Origin: Diabrotica undecimpunctata
Lineage: Eukaryota; Arthropoda; Insecta; Coleoptera; Chrysomelidae
NCBI RefSeq assembly: GCF_040954645.1
Contig: NC_092803.1
Coordinates: forward strand, 62,858,484-62,922,483
DNA length: 64,000 bases
Reading direction: 5' to 3'
Shown here: positions 31,354-44,687 of the stretch, piece after piece
Position numbering within the stretch: position 1 is the first letter of the stretch
Layout of the letters: every line of letters starts with the position of its first letter
Position numbers and translations under genes: made by a program
The notes under the pieces: model-generated
Databases searched by the model: none
Seen by the model: only the letters and a program-made list of their open reading frames with translations
Told to the model about the DNA's origin: nothing

Positions 31354-31402
31354 TTAAAATCACAAAAATAAATAAGCACTAAAATTTCAACCAAATTTAA
31401 TT

Positions 31403-31958
31403 TCCAAGTAAATTAACAAAACAGCAATTGACAATGTACGTCATCTACATATGAGCGTATTATTTGTTATAATCTCATGGTCATCAATACAATGTTTTAT
31501 ATAATTTTGTTTTTTGGTATATCAAGTCCTTCAGTATTTCACATTTTTATATTTAAAATTTCTGGCTGATAGTTTTGGTAAAAAAACCAACTACTGTTTG
31601 TTTTGGTTCAGTGAAATCAAACTCTTCATTATTTTTACCTTCTGTACCTTTTTTACGCTCGTCACTTTTTTACCAAGTGTATTGGAGTATTTATAAGAAT
31701 TGGCCAAATTAACTACTTAATGGTAGGTAGGAGACGAAATTAATTTAGAAGGTGTACAGAAATATATTACAAAAAACGATTGGTCATTTTATTTACGATA
31801 AAAAGGATCGGATATTTTATTCCTTATTCTAACAAAGATCTTTAGAGCGAGTATAGCGGCAGGTTTAAGGTAGGTGTAAGTACATAAAATTAAAGCATAT
31901 ATTTTTTTCTTTAAATATCGAATATTAAATATATAAAAATGTATTTGATACGCCCTTT
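31403..31958. repeat. unknown dispersed repeat X, copy 1
   Basis: About 555 bp matching 42780-43352 in the same orientation. The shared segment begins AAATTAACAAAACAGCAATT and ends AATGTATTTGATACGCC. Copy 1 lacks about 35 bp present in copy 2 (around 31880). No terminal inverted repeat or coding capacity is evident. Probably a non-autonomous element or the end of an unknown larger one. Confidence 0.88.
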
Positions 31959-31964
31959 AGCGAT

Positions 31965-32239
31965 TAAGAGAGACAAGAGAAAAAATAATAATCTTAGGCG
32001 ATTGGAATTCAAGAGTAGGTAAGAACATTAACAGAGGATTAAGATGCATTGAACAATATGGGGAAGAAACATTAAATAGAAATGAAATTAAAATGCTGGA
32101 ATTCTGCCAAACCAATGACCTGATAATAGGAAACACATTCAGTAAACAAACCATTAACGATAAATATACATTTGTGGCTGAAGAGAGAAATGCGAAAAGC
32201 TTAATCGACTATACATACAGTCTATACGACAAAACCTGT
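31965..32239 (+). pseudogene. RTE-type LINE endonuclease fragment
   Basis: Plus strand near 31986 reads IIILGDWNSRVG, the conserved GDxN block of APE-type LINE endonucleases. It is followed by EIKMLEFCQTNDLIIGNTFS, also typical of RTE/BovB-like elements. Only about 90 codons remain, cut on the right by Tc1 copy B and on the left by repeat X. Confidence 0.7.
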
Positions 32240-34284
32240 CTGTAATAATATTGTTGCTAAACAAATAAATTTTTATTGTATACCGGGTGTACGAATCAAA
32301 CTATGTTTTTTTGTTAAAGTTTGCATCACCCTGTGGAGTATTCTAGCATTTATAGAATACTGAAATTAAATCTTAACTATAGCCTCATGCTTTTCCAATA
32401 TTTTGTTTTTGGATTGATTCGCTTATGTTGGATAATACAAAAGTTAGGTGCTTTAATAACTAGACATGTTTTTTTATCAATTTTTATCTCCGCGGAAGAG
32501 AAAAAATAATCTTTTTGAAAAAAAGTTATTTGTTACAGTAAACATCCAATTAATAAAATCTTCGAAGAAAATTCAAATTAACATTTTAATATTTTGGAAA
32601 TCAAAGTCTAATTGAACAAAAAAATTGGGTATCAATAATGGGTATTTCTTTCATGGGTCATCCAGTCATATATTCATATCCTGGATATCAGATTGGGGGA
32701 TATTGTGCCACTCCTCTACCGCAGCTGTCTTCAGCTCTTCAAAGGATGCAAGGCTGGTACTCTTGCTCTTACCCGTCTTTTGAGGTTGTCCCAGATATAC
32801 TCAATTGGGTTAGGATCGGGACTGTGTGCTGGCCATGGTAGAACTTGAATCACGATCTCATTAAGGTACTCACGGATAGATCTTGCTGTACGCCAACGTG
32901 CATTGTCATGCATTAGTCTGAAGTTATCACCAATGAATGGTGCAAAAGGCATGACATGGTCTTGGAGAACTTCTTGCACGTATACTTGGGCATTCACACT
33001 ACCTCTACCAAATACAACAAGATCAGTACGCGCTTCGTAAAAAATACCTCCCCACATCATTATTGACCCTCCTCGGTAAGCCACTGTTTCGGTTATAGCG
33101 CATGCAGCAAACCTTTCATTTTGACGACTATAGACAGGTTGGCGTCCATCTGGATTTTTTAGGGCTATTCTGCTCTCATCTAAGAACAGTATATTCTTCC
33201 ATTCCGCCATAGTCCAGTTAGCATATTCTCGCACAAAATGAACCTAGGCCTACGGTGTTGTGGGAGCAGCTGTGGTGCGCGAGCTGGACGAAAACCCCTT
33301 AAGTTTATTTCTGACAGTCTTCTTCTAATCGTTTGTCTAGTCATACTAACGTCTCTCACCTCAAGAAGAGAATGACGAGCTTTAGGAGCGGTGCAAAAGC
33401 GATTTCTTAATACTTTAATGACAATGAAGCAGTCATCTCGAACTGAAGTGTATAGTTTTCGGCCTTGACCTGGCCTGCAGTTGTACGATCCTGTCTCCCG
33501 AAATTGTCTGTTGATCTTGTACCGTAGTTCTGTGTACATCGAGTATACCAGCGATATGATGTTGACTGTAACCAGCATCAACTACAGCCACTGCCCTAGC
33601 AGCATCAGTTGGAAAGAGTGGCATTTTTAAAATCACAAAAATAAATAAGCACTAAAATTTTAACTTAAACGATATTCGCTCACAATGATATAAAATTACA
33701 ATTTTAATTGTTAATTTTAATAACAAATTTAATTTAAATTACAAATTGTTCAAGAATTGTTATTAACACGAAAACAGATTTGTAACAATGTCGTACAACG
33801 ACTATATGTCAAAAATCCTTCAATGGCACAAATTTAGAAAACAATCTGTCACAGGTAATGTAAACAAAACAATAATAAAGGTTTTGGGGTTAATTTTGCT
33901 GGTGAGTTAAGTCGTCGGTATTGATGAAAAATATAGCTAGTTGTTAAATTACCTTACTTTTGTATTATCCAACATAAGCAAATGAATCAAAAACCAAAAT
34001 TTTGAGAAAACATGAGGCTATAGTTAGGTTTTAATTTCAATATTTTATAAGTACTAGAATATTTCACACAGTGATGCAAACTTTAAGAAAAAAAAAGTTT
34101 AATTCGTACACCCGGTATACGATGAAAATTTACCTATTTAGCAACCATGGTATAATAAAGATATTGCCAAGGAATAATGCTATAATATATTAAAAAAATC
34201 ACTTAAATTTGACAAGAGGTTTAGGAGATATGACATCAAAAAGTGCCCATTTTTAAGGTGGCCGGTTAATTTTGGTCCAGAGTG
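32240..34284 (-). mobile_element. Tc1-like transposon copy B
   Basis: Nearly identical to copy A from 32240 (equivalent to 23641) through about 33655, but without the gypsy insertion. Its outer right end CCAGAGTG at 34284 is the complement of the left end of copy A, and about 400 bp of inward sequence mirrors that of copy A. It lacks the outer 130 bp of the left TIR, so A and B are truncated at opposite ends. Confidence 0.86.
32731..33626 (-). pseudogene. Tc1-like transposase (copy B)
   Basis: Same DD34E transposase as copy A in one piece: HTH start MPLFPTDAARAV, DNA-binding domain, then FLDES, LMHDNA and SPDPNPIEYIWD. It carries the frameshift near 33540 shared with copy A, plus its own 1-bp loss near 33241 (AATGAACCTAGG against AATGAAGCCTAGG in A). 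It is therefore not functional. The catalytic region differs from copy A by about one base. Confidence 0.87.
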
Positions 34285-35240
34285 CAACTTAAAAAATATG
34301 TCTTTGATCAAAAAAGTACGCAAAAAAATTAAACCTTATAAAAGAAAAATGATATCAATATTCAAAGTTATTCTAGATACAACAGAATGCGAGATATAAT
34401 CGGTGAAAAAAGACATTTTTTGCGAATATATGGATCAATGTATTCAACGTTAAATTGTCAGAAATGGGGTTGATTTTTTGGGGGTCACGGTATAAAAGTT
34501 TTTATAGTCCATGAAAATGCCTCAAAAAAAAGCAGTACACAAAGTCATGTACCTGTAAACTAAGTGAAAGCTCGTTAAAGATCGACTTTTCGAATAATTT
34601 AAAGAAAAAAAGCCTTATTAATATATGATTTGTTAGAATGAGAATGATAAATGAATTTCTTCTATCCCATTACATAATGTGGAGAGCAATTTTTTCAAAC
34701 AGTGCCACTTAAAAAACTTGCAATTTGTACAATCTTAGCAGTGGCCGAATCGTCTAAATCGGTTTCTCAAAATATAACGAGCTTACTGCTGAGAATGTTT
34801 AATTTTTTTTTATTCGTGGATAGGATGTGAAATATGTCAATACATTAAACTCTCACCTTTGAATTTAAGCTCATGTTGGGGTTCTATTTACAAAACTTGC
34901 TCTGACTTGGACATTATTTAACAGTATACTTAACTTAATAACCACCATAATCAAAATAATCGTTTTCCTTCTACACTGCATTTAATTTTAGTATTCTTTA
35001 TTAGATCCAGGAGTTTGACTGGTTTAAAATGTATTATTAAAAAAAAAAGTTATATTAAATTGTATCATCTATTTTGAAAATTTTTAAAAAGTTGTTCTTT
35101 TTTCAAAATTACATAAAAACAATAATATATATGTAAAAAAGTGTAGATTTTTTTTCAACAAATATTGTAATAATTTCATGTTCAGTATAACACAAAAATT
35201 ACCATGTAAAATATATTTATTTTCTACGCATGAAATTAGA
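34285..35240. other. no gene seen
   Basis: AT-rich DNA with no motif or repeat partner that I can identify. Confidence 0.4.
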
Positions 35241-35244
35241 TAAT

Positions 35245-36098
35245 CATGTTTAACATGGAAAGAACATGTGCAGTTTCTTCGACAATCTACACAAAATGGA
35301 CTAAATCTGTTAAGAAGTATAGCTCACAAGCAATGGGGCGCGAACTTTCAAAAATTAATGACTTTATACAGATCCTTAATTCGCTAAAAAACTTTATTAT
35401 GACGCAGCTGCGTACAACTCGGCAAAAACTTTAATACTAAAAATTCTCGATACAGTTCATAATTCTGCAAGTAGGATAGCATTGGAGCCACATTGGACAA
35501 GCCCTATTAAGATTATGAACTGTAAATATGGGGAGTCTTCACTTCAACTTAGAAGGGAATATTTGTCTTTCGTATGCTACAAGGGTGGCGGTAAATCCAA
35601 CCATTCCTGTTTTCAGAAACCCTTTTGCTGACAGATTTTTCTCGACGTTTCAGTCAAGAAGAAGGTTATATCCACCATTATATCATCGTATTAGCATGAT
35701 TCTAAATAACCTAGACATCACTGTACCTCCTGTATACGCACTTACAAATTCTGATAATCCTCCACCATGGACAATATCTCTCCCAAAGTGCGATATCAGT
35801 CTTACATCATTCAAAAAATCTGAAACTTTATCACAACTCTTTAAAACCAAAGCCTTAGAGGAATTAAAAAGTCATTACAAGTCCATACACATTTATACTG
35901 GTGCGACAAAATCGGAAAATGGAATGGGTGCTGCGTTTGTAACAACCAAGGAAGAACAATCATTTCAACTCCCTAAATAATTCACTATATTCTCTGCTGG
36001 ACTATTTGCCATTCTTCAGGCAACAAAATTTGTCAATGAAAATAACATTGTTAATAGCCGAATAATTAGTGATTTATTGAGTTCATTATCCTCATTAA
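35245..36098 (+). pseudogene. LINE fragment with RNase H domain (I/R1/Loa-like)
   Basis: Plus-strand pieces: LTWKEHVQFLRQSTQNGLN near 35250-35310, ILDTVHNSASRIALEPHWTS near 35440-35500, SLQLRREYLSFVYATRVAV, RRLYPPLYHRISMILNNLD, and IHIYTGATKSENGMGAAFV (35888-35944). The last is an RNase H start in which the first aspartate of YTDGSK is replaced. It continues in FTIFSAGLFAILQATKFVNE. This is the RT thumb plus RNase H found at the C terminus of I-, R1- or Loa-like LINEs. Frame changes show it is dead. Cut at 36098 by a minus-strand gypsy fragment. Confidence 0.7.
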
Positions 36099-37363
36099 TT
36101 AAACGATTTTTAGGTCGAATGTGTGAGGAATTCCATATTCTAGAAATATTGGCGTCTTAATGTTTAATTCATGTTTGGAACTAACTTTCATCGATGTTAG
36201 CAAAAAAGGTTTACGATAAATATGTTTTTTATCAAATAGTCTGAGAGCTCGTAGATTTATATTCGAATGGGATCCGCCGGTGTCAATCAAAACGCGCAGA
36301 TGTGTTTTGGGTGTGACGAAGCAGGGCAACCCAGGGAAACTTTCTATATTATGTAGGTCTATACAGGGGGTGGATGCTCGTCTAACGAGATGGCTTGAAA
36401 ATCCTAATGATTTTCATTAAGCAAATCGGGCTCTTGTTCGGATTCAGAATTTTCGAAATCGTTTTCAAAATATTGGATATTATTTGAATGTATATTAAAA
36501 TTGTGACTTTTATTAGTGGTAGTTTTCATTGCCTGATGGTTTCTGGTTGTGGCAGTTTGAACACCGCTCATTGGAGAGGCAAAATTTGGTTGAAGTCGAG
36601 GAGCTTTATATTTGTTTATTCTTTGTTGGACATTTTTCGGGGCATTGTTTTCTTGATAGTTTCGTTGGAAAGATTGATTTTGTTCGTAAGGACCGAAGTT
36701 TTGTCTTTGAGAAAAATTGTAGTTCTGGTGTGTGGTGAAACGAAGGTCTCACATAGTTTGAGTGCGTGGGTTGAAAGTTTGTGGATCTTAGATTATTTTA
36801 AGGTTGATACCGTTTATTTTTCATTGGGGTCTTTTTGTTTTGTTGGCTCTTCAGGAAGTTCATGTATTGTTGCTGATTTTTGTGGTTATCATATGCAATA
36901 CACTTTTGAAGGGTTTCATCTAGGGAATTTCGTTCAAAATGCGATAATTATTCGCAATAAGGCTCATTTATTCCAGTGCAGAATGTGTGAAGGGCAATGT
37001 TTTTAAAATATGGGGTCTTAAAAGTTACTGTTGCGAGATTTTCGTTTAGGGTGATGTGTTGGAGTAAGCCGTTCAGATTTGTAATTATTCTTTGATGATA
37101 AGTGTCGTAGGATTCACTATGTTCTCCCTTAATTCGAGATACGATGTGGGAATTTAAAATAAACTCTTGAGATGGATTTAAGTCTTGGGTGCCTAAGAAA
37201 ACTATTAAATTATCTACTGCTTTGATAAAGATGGAGAGGTTGTCTCCAGAAGAGAATTCGGGCACATTTTAGCAAAGGCTAGCAAGATCGCTATTGGTCA
37301 TCGGCATTTTGGAACGTAATTTAGATGCAGGCTTTAATTTAGAGGTTTGTAGATTTCTTTTCA
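36099..37363 (-). pseudogene. Ty3/gypsy gag-protease fragment
   Basis: Minus strand. Gag begins MPMTNSDLASLC, has a stop, then MPEFSSGDNLSIFIKAVDNL and QEFILNSHIVSRIKGEHSES, as in Gag of 17.6/297-like elements. A linker includes SPMSGVQTATTRNHQ. The protease LRVLIDTGGSHSNINLRALR has DTG at 36276-36284. The frame ends KIV at the junction with the LINE fragment, so RT and integrase are lost. This lineage differs from the SAP-macro gypsy family above. Confidence 0.72.
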
Positions 37364-38079
<716 letters not shown>

Positions 38080-38254
38080 CACTTTATTAATGTCAATGTC
38101 CATTTTTACGTTTTGAATATTGACAAAGGCAAAAGTTGATTTTTGCCGAAAGGTTGATTTCTATGGAAAATAAAATCTAGTTCCACATCTAATATAATTT
38201 ATTAAACCTAAATCCAAGAAAAACTAATTTTATATATATATATATATAAAATAA

Positions 38255-39125
38255 CTATACACCCCAGCGTGGGATTAAACCGCGAATGCTTTCTAGATCC
38301 TATTTCTTGGGTGGATCAGTCCCTTTGTTTATATTATCTTCTTGACAATATCTCTCCATTTTTCCTGTCTCTAGTTTTTTCTCTCCATTCTCTGACTCCT
38401 GTCTTCTGGAGGTCTTCTTCAACTTCTTGCAGCCACTTTGATCTTCTCCTTCTCTTTCTTCCTCCTGGATTCCATTCCATCACTGCGTATGATACTGCCT
38501 CCTGCTCGCCAAATATGACCTAACCATCTAACTCTGCGTTGCTTTATTTTAGTCACAATGTCTTCCTGAAGTTCTTTCTTAATATCTGCGTTTCGATATT
38601 TATTTTGCTCTGTTTTGATTGGTCCTAGTATGGTTCTCATAATCTTTCTCTCTGTTATTCTTAAATCTTCTTCATGTATTTTAACCATCGTCATTGTTTC
38701 TCCTGCATATAATAATGTTGGCCTAATTATGGTGTTCATGTTGATGTTCATTATGTTCATCTTATTTTTTTATTTTTTAGTTAGCGTTTCCCTTTTAAAT
38801 AATCTTTTGTTTGCAAAATAAGCTTTATTCGCTGCTAATATTTTTTCTTTTATTTCGGACTTTCTTTCTCCGGATTTGCTTATTGTAACTCCTAGGTATT
38901 TGAAGTATTTTTATATATATTTTTACTTATATATATATATTTTTTTATTTATATATTTACTTCTTTAAACTCAGAACTTCCGATTTTGATTTTTTCTTTC
39001 ATAGGCTTTTTCTCTAATCTTAATATTTTTGTCTCTTCTTGATTAAATCTAAGTCTCATTACCTCCCCTTTCTCTCTTATTTCTTTTAGCATTTTTTTTA
39101 AATTTATGTTATTAATTATCTAAAT
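38255..39125 (-). pseudogene. RTE-type LINE fragment, minus strand
   Basis: Minus-strand order: LRFNQEETKILRLEKKPMKE, FKYLGVTISKSGERKSEIKE, IIRPTLLYAGETMTMVKIHE, KIMRTILGPIKTEQNKYR and QRRVRWLGHIWRAGG. This is the RT thumb and C-terminal tail of an RTE-like element. A TATATA insertion near 38911-38955 splits it. The active-site half is absent and the frame is broken. Confidence 0.75.
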
Positions 39126-39342
39126 AATTTAGAAAGCTGAAAAAAATTACCAGCTTTCCACAAGGTTTAACAAAATTAAGACTGGAACACATTGCACAGC
39201 ATTTTGTATTGAAATCACTAGTTAGATATGTTAAACATAAAACAAACTAATAAAAATTTATTTGCATTTAAAGAACTTGCATCGGTTACGAAAAATTGGC
39301 AAACCCCCGAGTTAGATTGTCCTATCTGCACTGAATAGATAA

Positions 39343-39538
39343 ACTAAGAAATCAATAAGCTCAACTTCTTGGTACTTATGCGTCATAAACTGGACCATAC
39401 TTAAAGTATCCATTAAGAAATCACCAATAAGAAAAACAGACTAAGAAATCAATAAGCTCAACTTCTTGGTACTTATGCGTCATAAACTGGACCATACTTA
39501 AAGTTACCATTAAGAAATCACCAATAAGAAAAACAGAC
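39343..39538 (+). repeat. 97-bp tandem duplication
   Basis: Two head-to-tail copies beginning ACTAAGAAATCAATAAGCTC, offset by 97 bp, almost identical (AAAGTATCC against AAAGTTACC). No coding content. Confidence 0.93.
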
Positions 39539-42500
39539 AGGAAATGCTACGGAATTACAAACAGTTTTTAAAATATAGAGGTAAATTTTTGTGATGCCAT
39601 AAATAAACCAGACGAATATTATATTAAGAGATATCTGACGTCAACAAAGACTGTCTATGTTCACAATCTAAAGAACAAGTAGACAAGAAGGAAACTTCCC
39701 ATAACCTAGATATAGGATGCCATGGAACATTTATTTGAGCCATAATACCTACGAGGAATAAAAAATTTAAAATCGCCATGACAAAAAAGAAATAACATAA
39801 TATATAAGCTAACTGGATAATTTGGCGGACATGGCGAATTTTTTCTATACAGCAGAACACTCAGCTTCAGCGTGTAGTCAATGTGCATATAATCAGGTTG
39901 ATAAGAGTCGTAACTACTTGGTAAGAATAATATTGGGATATCTACAATTCATCTTCGTTACTAAATTTACCCTTTAATTAACGTAAGTCAAATATTAGCA
40001 AAGAAATCATATTACAGGTGGAACTGAAGAAGCAGACAACAGACCCAAATTACCCAATGTTCGTTTAATTAACGCAGCCAGCACAACTTAAGTTCTATAA
40101 AGGTTTTATAAACAGCACAGAGTAAATTAAAAGCTTTGTTCAGATTCGTCCTTAACAATTATGAAATGAGTGCTCTATACTTGACGCCATGTGACGCTAA
40201 CGACGAGCAAGAAGAAGGTTAGGAATGATCGTACTTCACCTGAATTGATCTGAATAAATTAAACACGGCACAATATTAGTCAAAAAGAACTTAAAAATAT
40301 GTGTTACAGAGAATGACAGATTTGTCTGGGCGAAGGTACAGAATAACAGTGCATTTTTAACTACCGGAATCTGGAAGAAAATGTCGCGATTACAAACTTC
40401 TCACTGGCCATTAAAAGAGCCATTTACATAGTAAATTATTAAAAATACTTATCCACATAATTTAGAAGCAAGCTTTAGTACATTTAGTAAACAATACATA
40501 GGTGTTTAAATTGAATAGAAATGTTAGTATTAATATATAATACTTAGAGTCACGTATATAGACAGCAAACTGTTGATTACAATTCAACGAAGGTAATATG
40601 GTACATAATCTCCAATAACCAAGTGATATATCGTTACATATTCAGCCCAATTATGATGTACGTAATTATTAATTTGATGTTGTACGTTTGAGTGACTCCT
40701 CGTCATTACGCTCTAAGCTAAAATTTGCATTATATATATAATTTATATTAAATTTGCAATTAACCTTTTGTCCAATCTACTATAAAGTGATATAAACAAA
40801 AATAATGCAACAGCGCGTTAATGACTATAAGTATTATTTTTAAACGAGACAAATTACTACATATATTATCTCTTAAAGCTGATTTTATATTGCAGACCTA
40901 ACAGTATTCAAGTAAATTTGTAACCTCGGAAACCTTTTTTGGATGGTGCTAGAAAGGTCACCAATGGAGACACTGCGAAAGGCAGCCAGATGGTTGGTGG
41001 AGAGCAAGTCGTGGGTTCTAAACTAGCTTTTGGAACCGGGAATGGGTCCAACGGACGAAATAAGTAAAGATAGGATAAGAGATATTAGAAAAGATACAGA
41101 AATAAACAAAAATATAGATGGGTAAAATTACTAAAGAAACGATGAGATAGAAACAGGGCCACTCAATTTTTTGGGGTTTAAGGAGAAAATTAAGAAACCT
41201 TAGAAAAGAAAAGAGATAAGGAAAGATATTTAGGTTCAGAGGCTAAACCCAAGAAAAGATATTAACAGTTAATTAATAAATAAATTTGGTCAACACAATA
41301 TATAAACAAATAATAAGCATATTAGGTGGACTTCGTCCACCTACTTACCTACGAAACTTAATCGGCCTGATCTTTCTACTGGTCAAAGGTATAGTAATAT
41401 TTAAAGGTAAAAAGCAAATATTCAGAGTTATGGTTATATCAGGAAACTTGTTAGGAGTCGACAAATAAAATACATACATAAAACAAAAACAATATATTCA
41501 ACAACACAATGATGTCGGTAGCTGAATGTACATACAAGTAATAAAAATACGCAGTAATATAAATAATAAGTACCTTTACAAATACAACAATATAATAATG
41601 CACCGGTTCAATTATCAGCGAAGAGAGCCTGATAGTGAGTAAGAAAAAAATTCAACCAAAGTTGATTAAAGAAGGTCCCTCTTTGCTGTTTAATGGGCAT
41701 ATCTCGAGACACTGGGTTAAAAATGTATAACAATTATAGCAAATAACAAAAATTAATCAAATCTTAATTTACAAGAATACAAAAAAGATACCGAAATAAA
41801 AATGTAACCAAACCGCACTTGGTTAAGTTGATTATCTATCTCGCACGGTTATTTAATGATTGAGAACTAAATGTTCGTAATTATTATTTATTGAAATTTC
41901 TTAGTAGCTGATGGAAAGTTCGTAAGAAAATATTGAATGTTTTTTAAATTGAATGCAAAAATCAGTAGTTACTCTCAACTACAGGTGAAGACATGGATGA
42001 ACTTAGATTCGCCCAGATGATTAAAAAAAATATGATACCATACCATATTATTCGACCAGATAAGTGGAGATACTAAGATTATGGTAACTTACAGTTATTC
42101 CTGATGACTGCTGCACTAATTTACTGAAGTTAATTTACTTTACTATAATACTTTACTTGTATCAAGCACTGAAGTTAATTAAAATTAAAGGTACTCTACA
42201 CCAATATTTAATCTAATATTATTTTAGATCAAAAAACTCAAATATACAAGTGTATACACACTTAGAAAAAAAATGCACAGAGAAGGTAACCAGAGACGAA
42301 AATATGAGCGAGCGTCTTTACTCAAAGATCGCCCGACCAAAAGTAACTTGGTTCCTCAAAAATTTTACCAAATTACCCAAAAAAAGGTGAGGGTATCTCC
42401 CATTTAAAAATGATAGGACAGTATCCATTTCTAAGAAGGAAAAGTTCTAACGACTCGGAAAGTTCGAGGTAAATAACGGTACCAGCAATTGGACATGAAA

Positions 42501-42779
42501 AAATTAAAATCCTTTGGATTAGGTTATTATAGAAATAAAACATTACTACGTGCCCCGACGATATTTATCAAATTTATCATAACGGAACCCGGCCTTAAAG
42601 CCGGAAGGAATTAACCGAGGATTACCTAAACCGTCGTTTTTAATAAGTCGGTTATTCCATATTTTGAGGTAGCCGATAGTTTCAATAAAAATTTTGCCTC
42701 TGTTAAACCGACCATGAGCGTATCAGAATGGGGGTAAAAGAATTAACAATAATTTAATATCTTAATCACAAAAAAATGT
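39539..42779. other. long gene-poor stretch
   Basis: About 3.2 kb with no motif-bearing frame. A less AT-rich island at about 40930-41060 (GGAGACACTGCGAAAGGCAG) and another at about 42540-42720 stand out by composition, but neither translates into a recognised protein. Confidence 0.35.
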
Positions 42780-43352
42780 TACAAATTAACAAAACAGCAA
42801 TTGACAATATACGTCATCTACATATGAGCGTCTTATTTGATATAATCTTATGGTCATCAATATAATGTTTTATATAATTTTGATTTTTGGTATATCAAGT
42901 CCTTCCGTATTTCACATTTTTATATTTAAACTTTCTGGCTGATAGTTTTGGTAAAAAAACAAGTGTTTGTTTTGGTTCAGTGTAATTGAACTCTTCATTA
43001 TTTTTACCTTCTGTACCTTTTTTACGCTCGTCACTTTTTTACCAAGTGTATCGGAGCATTTATAAGAACTGACCAAATTAACTACAAAATAAAAGGTAGG
43101 AGATGAAATCAATTTAGAAGGTGTATACAAATATATTACAAAAAACGATTGATCATTTTATTTACGATAAAAAGGATTGAACATTTTAATCCTCATTCTA
43201 ACAAAGATCTTTAGAGCGAGTATAGCGGAAGGTTATACGAGTGTATCAAAGACTTGGACAACTGTAAAGTAGATGTAAGTACATAAATTGTAGCATGTTT
43301 TTTTTTCTTTAAATATCGAATATTAAATATATAAAAATGTATTTGATACGCC
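42780..43352. repeat. unknown dispersed repeat X, copy 2
   Basis: Second copy of the repeat at 31403-31958, same orientation, about 90% or more identical by eye. It contains an extra block (TACGAGTGTATCAAAGACTT region) missing from copy 1. Confidence 0.88.
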
Positions 43353-44687
43353 CCTGGTAGATGACGGCGACAGCGACTTAAAACTGTTTACTTCTAAATG
43401 TTTTTGATAAATCATTTGAAAACAAAAATTAGCAACGGAGTTGTCGAATTTAATCTCGCCTAATTGCATTTTAATTTAAATAAGTTCCCACAATTTAAAA
43501 TTCAAATACCAAGTACTTTAGTGACGCATTTCGTATCCAAAGAGTCGCACAAAAGGAATCCGATTGGCCACAATTTTAGATCTGGTACAACAATGTACGA
43601 TTCTGACATAGCTGACGGTCAAGGGGAAGCATCAGTATCAGTGGAGAGCAATTTATAGTCTGAGTTGATAAGGTTCGTTTTCAAAAGTTTTTGAAAAAAC
43701 CGGCAAAGATTTAATTAATTTTATGTGTGTGGTATGAAGATGGCGATTTAAGCTTAAAATGGAATGTGGCACAACATTTGCAATGTGAGTTAATCACCAT
43801 TTGTTGAGAGCTGTATCCTGTGTGATACAGCTCCCAACAACAACAACATGATTTGATAACAGTGTCCTGGGACTAAGTAAGCGGACATGGTTTTAAGTAG
43901 ACAAATTTAGGTTTGAAGGATCACATATTGTTTTCATCCAGAATAAGCTGAAGTCCAGTTATGGTATTTGGTTTGATTTCTCCCAGGATTTGTCCAGCCT
44001 CCATTTTTTGTCTTCCAAAAGTCAGATTTTAATTGTTTAAAGTCTATGAGGCAATTTTTTTTTAAATCAAAGGCAACAATCTTTTTTAATAATTTAAAAA
44101 GAAATAACTAGCCAGTGAAGCTCGTAGTTTTGTTAAATATTTTTTAAAAAAACATTTATTGTTTATACACTAAAATTTGCTCTCATAATAATTTTAAGTT
44201 TTTTGTATTAGCTAATTGTCATATTTTAGTTTTCTTTTAAATAAAATTAACCTTTGGTAATTAATTAATAATTCAGAAAAGTCTGGTAGTTCATTTCGAC
44301 ATATGAGAGTTAGTACACCTTTTCTACCATTTGTTACATAACCATAGTAATTGTAAGAACTTACGTTCAGAAGACGATACGACAGCAATGGGATTCAAAT
44401 TTAATGCGATTTTCCTCGGAAAGTATTTCTAATATAAATATTTTCTAAGCCTTATTATATATTACTAAGACTTTAAAATCTGCCCTTGAGTACTTTAAAA
44501 AGAAAAATCAGAAATCAACAGTTATTGATGTGAGCTTAAAGTAAATTGCTTATTCATAAGGGAGGTGTCAGAAAATTATCAGAATTTTCTTTTAGACAAT
44601 GTATTATTTAAAAAGCCTTAGTCAATTTACTACAATAGTGCCCAAATAATTGGAAACTTACTTACTAAAAGGATTATATTTTAGAAA
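43353..44687. other. no gene recognised; one hairpin
   Basis: No recognised coding content. At about 43806-43831, GAGCTGTATC-CTGTGT-GATACAGCTC forms a perfect 10-bp stem, extended by TTGTTG/CAACAA with a small mismatch. Confidence 0.4.

Larger units (their letters stand above)
23511..31383 (-). mobile_element. Tc1-like transposon copy A, split by gypsy element 2
   Basis: Starts after TA with CACTCTGGGCCAAAATTAACC, the terminal inverted repeat whose partner lies at the right end of copy B (34284). The TIR-type homology is long, roughly 400 bp (23511 to about 23930 against the complement of about 33890-34284). The transposase runs on the minus strand. Gypsy element 2 occupies 24628-30948, flanked by ATAT. 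The right TIR is missing: similarity to copy B stops at about 31383. Copies A and B are nearly identical where they overlap. Confidence 0.88.

Noticed and set aside
36488..37006. 172-codon plus-strand open frame
   Set aside because: It is the antisense shadow of the minus-strand gypsy gag region, and its residues show no domain.
42540..42720. Less AT-rich island that might be a structural RNA
   Set aside because: No clover-leaf, box motif or consistent pairing could be built by eye.
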